Part shown: piece after piece, positions 1-7,131 of the stretch
Layout of the letters: the number at the start of each line of letters is the position of its first letter
How positions within the stretch are numbered: position 1 is the first letter of the stretch
DNA from: JAVBQJ01 sp045532655
Lineage (GTDB): Bacteria; Verrucomicrobiota; Lentisphaeria; Victivallales; Victivallaceae
DNA: 10,247 nt
Reading direction: 5' to 3'
Assembly: GCA_045532655.1 (NCBI GenBank)
Contig: JAZSGI010000041.1
Span: 1-10,247 of the forward strand
Program-made: the position numbers and the translations under genes
Notes under the pieces: generated by a model
Database searches by the model: none
Told to the model about the DNA's origin: nothing
What the model saw: the letters and a program-made list of their open reading frames with translations, nothing else

Positions 1-1
1 A

Positions 2-88
2 GAATACATTTGCTATTTCAACAATGAAAGAGTATCTTTAACATTAAAAGGAATGAGTCCGGTAAAATACCGAACCCATTCCACATAA
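2..88 (+). CDS. IS3-family transposase OrfB, C-terminal fragment
   Basis: This open frame enters from the left edge and ends at TAA 86-88. The visible 28 residues include NNERVSLTLKGMSPVKYRT, matching the very conserved C-terminal tail of IS3-family OrfB transposases (consensus around YxNxxRxxxxLKGLSPVxYR). OrfB carries the DDE integrase core that cuts and joins the IS ends. The catalytic residues lie upstream, outside the window, so it is unknown whether the transposase is intact. The stop codon falls about 30 bp before the presumed IS end, as is usual for the family. The assignment to the family is strong; the IS150-like subgroup is inferred from this tail and the terminal repeat. Confidence 0.85.
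   Translation, partial: EYICYFNNERVSLTLKGMSPVKYRTHST
46..82 (-). terminator. Hairpin plus short U-run on the minus strand, inside the transposase 3' end
   Basis: Bases 50-64 and 68-82 form an inverted repeat of 15-base arms around a 3-base loop. Transcribed from the minus strand the stem pairs completely, with two G-U wobbles; on the plus strand the same two positions become A-C mismatches. On the minus strand the stem is followed by TTTTAATGTT. This fits an intrinsic terminator for transcripts leaving the ABC transporter gene, whose stop is about 100 bp upstream. The arms also encode the conserved GMSPVKYRTHS tail of the transposase. The short, interrupted U-run makes terminator activity only moderately likely. 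Confidence 0.5.
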
Positions 89-91
89 TTT

Positions 92-120
92 AACCCGTCC
101 AAATTTTTGGGGTCACATCA
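92..120 (-). repeat. Putative terminal inverted repeat (IRR) of the IS3-family element
   Basis: This is the non-coding end of the element after the transposase stop. The outer end, read from base 120 on the minus strand, is TGATGTGACCCCAAAAAT, then TTGGACGGG. The TG start and the TGACCCC-A-run pattern resemble IS150-group termini. It would be the site bound and cut by the transposase. The matching left repeat is not in the window, so the exact length is unknown. Confidence 0.55.
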
Positions 121-179
121 AACCGCTTGGTGAGCAGCAGCCCTCTTACTTTTCTGATTCAACTCAAATGTCAAATGAT

Positions 180-1943
180 TTATTGGGCAGCGGTGAACTT
201 GCGCTCCATTTCGGCGTAGATGCCGTTCAGGTCAATAAGTTCCTGATAATTACCTATTTCTTTGAGTCTGCCATTTTCCATAACAGCTATGCGGTCGGCG
301 TTGCGGATTGTGGAGAGCCTGTGGGCAATAACAAAGGTGGTTCTTCCTTTCACCAGACGGTCAAGAGCTTTTTTGATCTGGGTTTCGGATTCCACATCAA
401 GGGCACTTGTAGCTTCGTCAAGGATAAGTATTTTTGGGTCACGAAGCAGGGCACGGGCAATAGCAATACGCTGTTTCTGACCGCCGGAAAGTCTGCCGCC
501 ATTTTCCCGGATACGGGTATTCAAGCCTTCTGGCAGTGAAGTAATAAGATCTGTGAGGTCGGCATCGGCAATAGCCTGCCGCAACTCCTGTTCTGTGGCA
601 TTGATGCCGTAACAGATGTTTTCATAGATAGTGCCGTCAAAAAGCAGAGTTTCCTGTGTCACCACAGATATTTTCTTTCTGTAACTGCGGAGGTCGATAT
701 CATTCATATCAACTCCATCGAGATAGATATGTCCGCTGGAGGGACGGGTGAACCCGATAACCAGATTGGCTATGGTCGATTTCCCGGCTCCGGAGTGACC
801 GGCAAAGGCAATAGTTTCGCCGGGAGCAACCCGCAAGGAAAAATCCTCCAGTGCATGGGCATCGCTGCCGGGATATTTGAAATAAACATGATCGAAAACA
901 AATTCGCCGTTGACTTTTTCCACTTTTGGTTTGCCTTCGTTAAGCTCAAGATCCTTACATTCCAATACCTCACCGATGGATTGAACTGATTCCAGTCCTT
1001 TGGTTATGGCGGGAAGACAGTTCATTGCCGCAAGCACGTTGCCGATTATCTGTCCGAAGTATCCGGTAAGCAGACCGATATCGCCAATGCCTATCTTGAG
1101 AATACCTTTCTGATATAATACGATAACGAGAATAAAAGTGGCAAGGTTGAGAAGCATCAGCATCGCCCAGTTGATGGAATTGAATACAGAGTTGATATAA
1201 TCGACCTTCAATCCGGTGGAACGTATTTTTTCCAGCCGTTTATTTACGATATTGATTTCCACATCCTCTGCATTGTGCGCTCTGGTGATCGGTATCAGGC
1301 GGATCATTTCGGTGACTTTTCCTGACATTTCCTCTATACTGCGGCGGAAATCATGGTTGCGCTGTGTCAGCTGGTTGCGGATAAGAACAACAAAACAAAC
1401 AGAAAGCGGCACTGCTGACAGATAAAAAATCACAAATCCGGGAGCTTTGATCAGAGTGACAGATATCGCTACAAGCAGGGAAAGAAGAATACCGGGAACA
1501 GTCTCCATAAGCATCCTTGTCATATTTTCCACGCTTTCCACATCACGGGTTATCTTGTTCTGCAATTCCCCGAGTTTATTGGCTGTATGGTAAGGGATGG
1601 AGAGATGCTGCAGTCGGGTACAGAGGGCAGAACGCAGATCACGTTCCACATTACGGCAGGGAACGCTCATTACATAGACAAACCACATGTGCATGGGGAC
1701 ATTCTGGGCGATCACAACAAAACCGGTGACCAGAAGCCAGATTATCTCTGTGTCGCCCAGGGTTCCTTCTGTAAGCATATTTATCGCAACAGCTGTCAAT
1801 ATCGGAATGATATAGACGGGAGAAAACTTGATGGCGAAAAGTATCCATACGGCAAGGAAACGCCATTTATAGCCGGAGTAAAAACCGATGTAGTTTTGAA
1901 ATGCCTGACGGTTGCGGTACTGACGATGGAGCAGTTCTTTCAT
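180..1943 (-). CDS. MsbA-like ABC exporter (fused membrane and ATPase domains)
   Basis: This is a complete half-transporter of 587 residues, close to the 582 of E. coli MsbA. The N-terminal type-1 exporter membrane domain spans about residues 25-320, with hydrophobic segments near 27-55, 67-93, 147-188 and 256-305. The ATPase domain follows: Walker A GHSGAGKST (382-390), Q-loop Gln430, signature LSGGQ (485-489), Walker B ILILDE (505-510) with the catalytic Glu, and H-loop His541. The ATPase therefore looks active, and the protein probably works as a homodimer in the inner membrane. The substrate (lipid A precursor, other lipid or drug) cannot be read from sequence. The ATG at 1943 was chosen because it places TM1 as in MsbA; its ribosome binding site is poor. 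A TTG at 1994 would add 17 residues. A 157-bp gap separates it from hrpB, so it may have its own promoter (a weak TATAAA lies at 2027-2032 on the minus strand). Confidence 0.9.
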   Translation of the reverse strand: MKELLHRQYRNRQAFQNYIGFYSGYKWRFLAVWILFAIKFSPVYIIPILTAVAINMLTEGTLGDTEIIWLLVTGFVVIAQNVPMHMWFVYVMSVPCRNVERDLRSALCTRLQHLSIPYHTANKLGELQNKITRDVESVENMTRMLMETVPGILLSLLVAISVTLIKAPGFVIFYLSAVPLSVCFVVLIRNQLTQRNHDFRRSIEEMSGKVTEMIRLIPITRAHNAEDVEINIVNKRLEKIRSTGLKVDYINSVFNSINWAMLMLLNLATFILVIVLYQKGILKIGIGDIGLLTGYFGQIIGNVLAAMNCLPAITKGLESVQSIGEVLECKDLELNEGKPKVEKVNGEFVFDHVYFKYPGSDAHALEDFSLRVAPGETIAFAGHSGAGKSTIANLVIGFTRPSSGHIYLDGVDMNDIDLRSYRKKISVVTQETLLFDGTIYENICYGINATEQELRQAIADADLTDLITSLPEGLNTRIRENGGRLSGGQKQRIAIARALLRDPKILILDEATSALDVESETQIKKALDRLVKGRTTFVIAHRLSTIRNADRIAVMENGRLKEIGNYQELIDLNGIYAEMERKFTAAQ

Positions 1944-1997
1944 TTTTTTACCGGGGGTACAGTGTTGTTTTGTTGTGTTTTCAGACTTGAACAACCT

Positions 1998-2029
1998 TGC
2001 CTGTCGCTGTAAAAACAGGCACTTTTTTT
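1998..2029 (+). terminator. Plus-strand rho-independent terminator between two minus-strand genes
   Basis: TGCCTGT (1998-2004) and ACAGGCA (2015-2021) form a perfect 7-bp stem with a 10-base loop. On the plus strand it is followed by C and then seven T residues (2023-2029), the classical arrangement. Read on the minus strand, the stem is followed by AGGTTGTTC, which has no U-run, so it would not terminate the hrpB transcript. It could stop rightward antisense transcription across the ABC gene. In the minus-strand mRNA the same stem lies in the ABC transporter leader. Confidence 0.5.
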
Positions 2030-2055
2030 ATAACCTTCAGGAAATTTATCACTCC

Positions 2056-2082
2056 AATAAAGAAATGCAAATCTTTTTTGCA
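2056..2082 (-). terminator. Weak candidate terminator downstream of hrpB
   Basis: On the minus strand, TGCAAA (2082-2077) pairs with TTTGCA (2071-2066) around a 5-base loop, and TTTCTTTATT follows. The stem is only 6 bp and A/T-rich, so termination would be inefficient at best. It lies 20-45 bp past the hrpB stop codon. A second hairpin sharing part of the same bases (2073-2081 with 2091-2099, CTTTTTTGC/GCAAAAAAG) would compete with it. Confidence 0.25.
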
Positions 2083-2100
2083 GAAAATCCGCAAAAAAGT

Positions 2101-4491
2101 TTATTCCTGCTGTGGAGTTTCCGGCCAGTCGTGTTTTGGATATGCCGCTTTCATTTCTTTCCGGACAAGAGCGTACGACCCGCACCAGAAACCGGGAAGG
2201 TCGCTTGTTACCTGTACCGGACGGCGGGCAGGCGAAAGTAATTCAATACGCAGACGTACAGGCGGATTGCCTATCACAGGATGACCTTTGACGGCAAAAA
2301 ACTCCTGCAAACGGGCAGAAAGTGTAGGCGGGGTAGTGGAATAATCGATTTTTTCTTTCCTGCCGGATGGAAATTGATAATATACCGGAGCTGCCTTTCC
2401 GGGATCATAGCAGCCCAGTGCTGCAAGACGGGCAGTTATCGCTCCTGTGATATCACAATCAGCAAAAGAGTCTGAACGGATGAAATCCCGCAGCCATTCA
2501 TTTGCACTGGCGGCAAGGACATCTTCATTGAAAGAATCTGCCGGGATTACTCCGGATGCGGCAATGAAACGTGCCCGTTCCAGATGGCGTTCTGCAGTAC
2601 TGTCCATACCGAGCAGCTGCAGAGAACCGCTTGCGGTGATTTCCCGGCACAGACAATCACGGGCCTCTTCCGGTGTACAGCGGGCTCCCGGAGTGCGGTT
2701 CAACTCTATTGCTCCGAGTTTCCGTACAGAAGCAGTATGTATCCTGCCGTCACGGAAAAAAATCTCTTTTTCTTCAACAATATGCTTCTGTAATTTTTCT
2801 GCAACGAACTCCGGCGCTACCGGGGCTGCAAGAAGGATTTCACTGTCAGCTCCGGCTCCGGCGGAAGAAAGTACGGCAGCATATTCACAATGGGCAAGGG
2901 GGATATCTTCACGGAAAAAGAACCCGGAACCATTGAAACTCACAAAACGTTTTTCATCGGTTTTGCTGCTGCGTCTGCGGACAAGACGGTAAATATCTGC
3001 GCTTACTGCCAGTTCTCCGGCTCTGTATTCATTAGGCGCAAGGATTTTTGTCTGCACCCCGGAGCGTTCGGCAAAACGCCTTGCCAGTTCTTTTATCCGG
3101 CCCGGTGCGGCGGCGTAGCGTTCTGCAAAATCAACGCTTCCGCGGTTCTCTTCGCTTAATACTGCCGCCAGACATGCCGCTGTGGGATCACCTTTGCCGC
3201 GGCGCAATATCTCTGCAATTCCCGGTTCTGTTCCGAACCCGGCAAGTTCCCGTCCTCTTGCTGTCAGGTTCCCTGTTGCACCATCGAGTGCCCCGATGCG
3301 GATAAGTTTGCTCCGGGCGGCAGCCAATGCTCCGGCTGGCGGAGGCGTCAGCCATTGCAGCTGCAAGGGGTCTGAAACACCCCAGATGGCGGTTTCCAGC
3401 AGCATCCCCGCCAGATCCGTATCAAGGATCTCTGCTTTGCGGTTGCAGGCAAGTGAATTGTGAAATTCCCGGCTCCACAATCTGGTACACACTCCGGGGG
3501 CGGTACGTCCTGCCCGTCCTGCCCGCTGCTCAGCAGAAGATTTGCTGATAAAGGAAGTTGTTAATGTTGCCATATCCCTGCCGGGATCGTAACGCATGGT
3601 TCTTTCCAACCCGGAATCGATCACCACCCGGATGCCCATAATAGTGAGACTGCTTTCTGCAACATTTGTTGCCAGAACAACTTTCCGGCAGCCTGCAGGG
3701 GAGGGCAGTATAGCCGTTTCCTGTGCATTTTTGTCAAGCCTGCCGAACAGGGAATGTACGGCAACTTCCGCCGGCACGCCGGTTTGAGAGAGACTTTCGG
3801 CAACTGATTTTATTTCCCACTCTCCAGGCAGAAACACAAGTATATCGCCTTCATCATTCTCAAGTGACCACAGTATCGCATCCCGCACAGAATTAACAAG
3901 GGGACGTTTGATGTCATCGGCACGGTAACGGAGCGTAACCGGAAAACTTTTTCCGGTGGCTTCTATCACTGGTACTCCGCCCATCAGTTCAGCCGTTCCG
4001 GCTGCTTCGCCGGTGGCACTGGCAGGCAGCAGCAGCAAATCGGGGCGGAGAGCGGTACGCATATCCAGCACAAGAGTAAAAGTAAGATCGGAAATCAGAG
4101 AACGTTCGTGAAATTCATCAAAAATTATCATTCCCACATTTCGCAGTTCCGGATCGTGCTGCAGCATCCTCAAAAGCACCCCGTCCGTAACGACTTCAAT
4201 GCGTGAACCGGGGATATTGTCAAAGCGGCTGCGGCACCCCACGCTTTTTCCGGGTGTTTCGCCCAACAGGGCGGCAAGACGGCGCGCCGCCGCTCCTGCA
4301 GCAAGACGGCGTGGTTCGGTAATAATGATCTTGCGTTCAGCCAACTGCGGCATATCAAGCAGTGCCAGAGGCAGAACGGTGGTTTTGCCGCTGGCTGTGG
4401 GGGCAGAAAGCACAGCGGCTCCTGAAGCTGCAAAAGCATGCTTCAGTTGCGGCAGTACTTCCAATACCGGTACGGGAGGGAGATTTATCAT
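2101..4491 (-). CDS. hrpB: ATP-dependent DEAH-box helicase HrpB
   Basis: This 796-residue protein matches the HrpB family, whose members are usually about 800-840 residues. The helicase motifs appear in order: motif I APTASGKT (30-37), Ia TEPRR (58-62), motif II DEFH (125-128, the DEFHERS form typical of HrpB), motif III SAT (158-160), motif V TNVAESSLT (275-283) and motif VI QRAGRAGR (322-329). The C-terminus ends with the family's hallmark YPKHDWPETP segment. It should be a cytoplasmic NTP-driven nucleic-acid helicase; the cellular role of HrpB remains poorly defined even in E. coli. The ATG at 4491 overlaps the stop codon of the upstream DUF89 gene (ATGA, 4488-4491), implying translational coupling. 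A GGGAG sequence lies 12 bases upstream, slightly far for an independent site. Confidence 0.95.
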   Translation of the reverse strand: MINLPPVPVLEVLPQLKHAFAASGAAVLSAPTASGKTTVLPLALLDMPQLAERKIIITEPRRLAAGAAARRLAALLGETPGKSVGCRSRFDNIPGSRIEVVTDGVLLRMLQHDPELRNVGMIIFDEFHERSLISDLTFTLVLDMRTALRPDLLLLPASATGEAAGTAELMGGVPVIEATGKSFPVTLRYRADDIKRPLVNSVRDAILWSLENDEGDILVFLPGEWEIKSVAESLSQTGVPAEVAVHSLFGRLDKNAQETAILPSPAGCRKVVLATNVAESSLTIMGIRVVIDSGLERTMRYDPGRDMATLTTSFISKSSAEQRAGRAGRTAPGVCTRLWSREFHNSLACNRKAEILDTDLAGMLLETAIWGVSDPLQLQWLTPPPAGALAAARSKLIRIGALDGATGNLTARGRELAGFGTEPGIAEILRRGKGDPTAACLAAVLSEENRGSVDFAERYAAAPGRIKELARRFAERSGVQTKILAPNEYRAGELAVSADIYRLVRRRSSKTDEKRFVSFNGSGFFFREDIPLAHCEYAAVLSSAGAGADSEILLAAPVAPEFVAEKLQKHIVEEKEIFFRDGRIHTASVRKLGAIELNRTPGARCTPEEARDCLCREITASGSLQLLGMDSTAERHLERARFIAASGVIPADSFNEDVLAASANEWLRDFIRSDSFADCDITGAITARLAALGCYDPGKAAPVYYQFPSGRKEKIDYSTTPPTLSARLQEFFAVKGHPVIGNPPVRLRIELLSPARRPVQVTSDLPGFWCGSYALVRKEMKAAYPKHDWPETPQQE

Positions 4492-5348
4492 TTATTGATG
4501 TTTCTCCCGATTATCTGTATGGAATTCTGTTCTGCGCCGCCGAGAAACGCCCTTACCACGGGACATTTGGCACGGAAAAGAAAATATATGGGACGCGGAT
4601 AATCTGTAAGTGTTTCAAAATTGCCCTGTCCTTTGGCAATGATCAGATCAGCATCATGCATTGCTTTCCGGAAAGTATCCGAAGAATCACATATACTGAC
4701 ACCAGGGGTGGAGTCCCCGGTATCCACAAGGGGATATTCGTCAAGTTGGCTGGGCACGATATCTTCCGGGGTCATGTCGTTGAAAATATGGTATCCCCGA
4801 ACTCCTACGGTTACTTTGTTCTGCATTGTTTCCAGCAGCAATCTGTCAATGACTGCTTCGCCGCAATTATCCAGAATATACAAAATATTTTCTGCGCTGT
4901 TTATTGCCTCCCGGAACTGCTCTATCGTCCCCTCGGGCAGGGGGGCCTGTAAAGCCTCCATTACCTTTTCCCGGGTGGAGTCGAGGCAGTAATCAGGATT
5001 TACACCGTAGTCGATTATATTTCCGGCAGCAGCAAGTTTGACTTTGGCTTCAAAGGGGTCGGAAGCCTTTTCCGCAACTTCTCGCAGCATAGGCATGAGT
5101 TCCAGGGCTGTACGGGTGGAATTCGCTTTTATTTCAGCAAAAAAATCTTTTCCTCCGGAGTGTTTGTCGATAACTGAATAAAGTTTGGCGGCATATTCCG
5201 GCGGCGAAACTGCCCAGCTGACCTGTCCGGCGATCTCCAGCAGTTCCCGCATCAATGCTTCCCGCTGAATAACGTTGGTTATATTTGCTTTTGCAAGGTC
5301 AATTACATTATCAAGGACACACTTTACACAATCTATGGTGATCTTCAT
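4488..5348 (-). CDS. DUF89/ARMT1-like metal-dependent phosphatase, CxxC subfamily
   Basis: This 286-residue protein belongs to the DUF89 (ARMT1-like) family, stand-alone prokaryotic type. Visible family marks are the N-terminal Cys7-x-x-Cys10, AAGNIIDYG (107-115), the metal-site motif LDNCGE (159-164, Asp160-Asn161) and KGQGNFETL (239-247). Characterised DUF89 proteins are divalent-metal phosphatases, proposed to hydrolyse damaged or surplus phosphometabolites; the substrate of the CxxC subfamily is not settled, and none is assigned here. The ATG at 5348 was chosen because the CxxC motif sits at the extreme N-terminus in this family and because GGAG lies 10 bases upstream (5359-5362). The frame stays open for 135 more codons, but that part overlaps lnt and shows no family similarity. 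It starts 7 bp after lnt ends and overlaps hrpB by 4 bp. Confidence 0.88.
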   Translation of the reverse strand: MKITIDCVKCVLDNVIDLAKANITNVIQREALMRELLEIAGQVSWAVSPPEYAAKLYSVIDKHSGGKDFFAEIKANSTRTALELMPMLREVAEKASDPFEAKVKLAAAGNIIDYGVNPDYCLDSTREKVMEALQAPLPEGTIEQFREAINSAENILYILDNCGEAVIDRLLLETMQNKVTVGVRGYHIFNDMTPEDIVPSQLDEYPLVDTGDSTPGVSICDSSDTFRKAMHDADLIIAKGQGNFETLTDYPRPIYFLFRAKCPVVRAFLGGAEQNSIQIIGRNINK

Positions 5349-5355
5349 TTTTTTC

Positions 5356-7071
5356 TTACTCCATTGCTTTCCCGGCACCGAGAATATTTTTTCTGACAAC
5401 AACCCAATTCCTGACGGCTGCTGATAATGACAATACAAAAACGACAATACTGAAAAACTGCATCCAGTTGCCGAAAAGTCTGAATAAACGTATTCCCGGA
5501 TAGGGACCGCAGGTAACATGAAAAACTCCGGCAGCAGAAATATGTTCAAAGGGATCCAGACCGGGCAGGCTTTCCAGGTGACCATCCGGATGCACCACGA
5601 CACTGCCGGAATTGCTGCCGCAGCGTACCATCGGCAGCCCTGTTTCCACACTGCGGAACACACTGTTGGCAAGATGCTGATACTGTTCAGCCCTGCCGGG
5701 ATACCATGAGTCATTGGTAATGACAGCAAGTATCTCTGCCCCGTTCTGGGCAAATTCGCGGCTTATATAATCAAAAATATCTTCAAAGCATATATTTACC
5801 CCCATACGTACATTTTTACAGTGTACCGGAGTATTTATGCCGCCGGGTGCAAGGTCATCTCCCATGGATATTTGCCGGATGACCCATTCCGGCAATAATG
5901 CCCGGAACGGTACATATTCCCCAAAAGGCACAAGATGTTGTTTGTCGTATTTTGCCCGCATTTCCATCGTCTCCGTATTTTTATCCATGCCTATTAACAA
6001 TGCCGTATTAGTTGTGCCGGGAACGGAAGTGTCGCCGGGAAGTTGTTCCTGCCAGTCGATTGTCCCTATAAGCAGTTCAACATCCGGCAATGCGGCGAGA
6101 AGTTCTGCCACAACTGCCCGGTAATGACTGCCGAGAGCGGAACCGGAACGGAACGGGATGCTGATACTGGTTTCCGGCCACAGGACAAGTTCCGGAGAAG
6201 CATGGGCGGCTATTTCCGCAGTCGCTTCGCTGTTGAATTTGATCGCCGAAATATTGAAACTGCGCCATTCGCTTTCTGTAAGCCCCAGGGTTCTCCGGGG
6301 AAGATCCGGTTGAATGACGCCCACAGATATCACTTTCCCGGCGGCCGGTTTGCCGGATACGACTGCAGGCAGTGAACCGGCAACTGCGGCAGTCAGCAGC
6401 AAAACAGCAGTAATAAATCCGGCAGAAGGCTTACAGTTTTTCCCTCCGGTACAGTAATTGTATATTTCAACAGCAACGGCGGCATTGAATCCGGCAAGAA
6501 TAAAACTTATCCCGGAAACACCGGTTTGTGCCGCCAATCCCCGTATAAGCGGAGTTTGCCATTGGGTAACGCCGAAAGCGTTCCATGGCAGAATATGCCA
6601 GCGCATAAATTCTGTGAAGACAAAAAGTGAGGCCACGGCAAATATGAAAACTGTACTTTTACGCCATCCCGGAGGCGTTTGCGGCAAGGTACAGCTTTGC
6701 AGATGCTGTTCCGGCGGGGTGTAAAGATATCCCCAGAAAAAAGCGGTAAACCAGCTGAAGATCATCCAGTATGCCCCGAAGACCGGTCCGATAAGTATTC
6801 CGGCAGCAGGATGTATTTCGTGAAGCCAGAAAAATCCACCCCAGCCGTAGATACTTCCCCACAGCCAACCGTAGAGCGCGGCTGCAAATTTACCTGTTCC
6901 GTTCAGTGCCAGAATGAATGGCACAAGGGCAAACCAGGCGCACCAGCCGGGTAAACCATTGCCGGGAAGGGCGGCGGCAGTAATGATCCCGGAAACAATA
7001 ATTGCACTGATTCGTATGATACGCAGACGTCTGCGCACCCTTTCCTGATTGAAAAATTCTGATAAAACCAA
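5356..7071 (-). CDS. lnt: Apolipoprotein N-acyltransferase Lnt
   Basis: Lnt performs the last step of lipoprotein maturation, moving an acyl chain from a phospholipid to the N-terminal diacylglyceryl-cysteine in the inner membrane. The 571 residues show about six to seven N-terminal membrane segments (roughly residues 18-236), a carbon-nitrogen hydrolase (nitrilase-like) periplasmic domain (about 247-520) and a closing membrane helix near 537-552. The catalytic triad aligned with E. coli Glu267-Lys335-Cys387 is Glu300 (LWPET), Lys377 (YDKQHLVPFGEY) and Cys428 (NICFED). Glu385 matches the supporting glutamate. It is longer than E. coli Lnt (512), with extra length around 118-137 and 205-217. 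The start is a TTG at 7071, supported by AAGGA about 8 bases upstream and by no better codon nearby. It is the first gene of the lnt-DUF89-hrpB group and diverges from nadB. Confidence 0.94.
   Translation of the reverse strand: MVLSEFFNQERVRRRLRIIRISAIIVSGIITAAALPGNGLPGWCAWFALVPFILALNGTGKFAAALYGWLWGSIYGWGGFFWLHEIHPAAGILIGPVFGAYWMIFSWFTAFFWGYLYTPPEQHLQSCTLPQTPPGWRKSTVFIFAVASLFVFTEFMRWHILPWNAFGVTQWQTPLIRGLAAQTGVSGISFILAGFNAAVAVEIYNYCTGGKNCKPSAGFITAVLLLTAAVAGSLPAVVSGKPAAGKVISVGVIQPDLPRRTLGLTESEWRSFNISAIKFNSEATAEIAAHASPELVLWPETSISIPFRSGSALGSHYRAVVAELLAALPDVELLIGTIDWQEQLPGDTSVPGTTNTALLIGMDKNTETMEMRAKYDKQHLVPFGEYVPFRALLPEWVIRQISMGDDLAPGGINTPVHCKNVRMGVNICFEDIFDYISREFAQNGAEILAVITNDSWYPGRAEQYQHLANSVFRSVETGLPMVRCGSNSGSVVVHPDGHLESLPGLDPFEHISAAGVFHVTCGPYPGIRLFRLFGNWMQFFSIVVFVLSLSAAVRNWVVVRKNILGAGKAME
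5359..5362 (-). promoter_or_regulatory. Ribosome binding site of the DUF89 gene, inside the end of lnt
   Basis: GGAG on the minus strand lies within the last two codons of lnt (ATG GAG, followed by TAA) and 10 bases before the DUF89 ATG at 5348. Ribosomes finishing lnt would cover this site, which argues for coupled expression. It also fixes the short start over the 135-residue upstream extension. Confidence 0.65.
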
Positions 7072-7078
7072 CTTTTTA

Positions 7079-7086
7079 TTCCTTTT
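7079..7086 (-). promoter_or_regulatory. Ribosome binding site deciding the TTG start of lnt
   Basis: The minus strand reads AAAAGGAA here, 7 bases before the TTG at 7071. This is a good Shine-Dalgarno match at proper spacing and is the main reason for accepting the non-ATG start. The next GTG in frame (residue 12) has no comparable site. Confidence 0.55.
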
Positions 7087-7098
7087 TGCCTTGTAATT

Positions 7099-7128
7099 TT
7101 GATAATATAGTGTAATTTAACTTATATT
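7099..7128 (+). promoter_or_regulatory. Candidate sigma-70 type promoter of nadB
   Basis: TTGATA (7099-7104) and TATATT (7123-7128) are separated by 18 bases; shifting the -10 by one base gives TTATAT at 17. Both boxes match five of six consensus bases. Transcription would start near 7134-7136, about 29 bases before the nadB ATG. The general AT-richness makes chance matches likely, so this is a candidate only. Confidence 0.4.
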
Positions 7129-7131
7129 TTC

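Larger units (their letters stand above)
1..120 (+). mobile_element. Right end of an IS3-family (IS150-like) insertion sequence, partial
   Basis: The first 120 bases read as the 3' end of an IS3-family element: the C-terminus of a DDE transposase (bases 2-88), then about 30 bases of non-coding end. Read on the minus strand from base 120, the end begins TGATGTGACCCCAAAAAT. It resembles the TG...TGACCCC(A)n type of terminal inverted repeat known from the IS150 group. IS3 elements end in CA, and this could be the CA at 114-115, 116-117 or 119-120, so the exact border is uncertain by a few bases. The left end and the target duplication lie outside the window. The element points toward the convergent ABC transporter gene and stops about 60 bp past that gene's stop codon, so it does not interrupt it. 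Confidence 0.75.

Noticed and set aside
99..111. CCAAATTTTTGG as a hairpin
   Set aside because: The loop would be only two bases, and the sequence is better explained as part of the IS terminal repeat.
164..177. Tandem 7-base repeat TCAAATG just past the ABC transporter stop
   Set aside because: Two copies of a short A/T-rich word are easily explained by chance, and no larger repeat is present.
1944..1994. TTG start giving a 604-residue ABC transporter
   Set aside because: The extra 17 residues are polar and low in similarity to exporters, and the only upstream AGG is weak and buried in a hairpin stem. It remains possible because the ATG at 1943 also lacks a good ribosome binding site.
2101..4491. 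Several 60-180 residue plus-strand frames opposite hrpB
   Set aside because: They are antisense shadows of a conserved helicase, rich in Arg/Ser and without recognisable motifs or start signals.
5349..5753. A 135-residue N-terminal extension of the DUF89 protein
   Set aside because: It overlaps the conserved 3' part of lnt in another frame, lacks family similarity, and the internal ATG at 5348 has a good ribosome binding site and the expected N-terminal CxxC.
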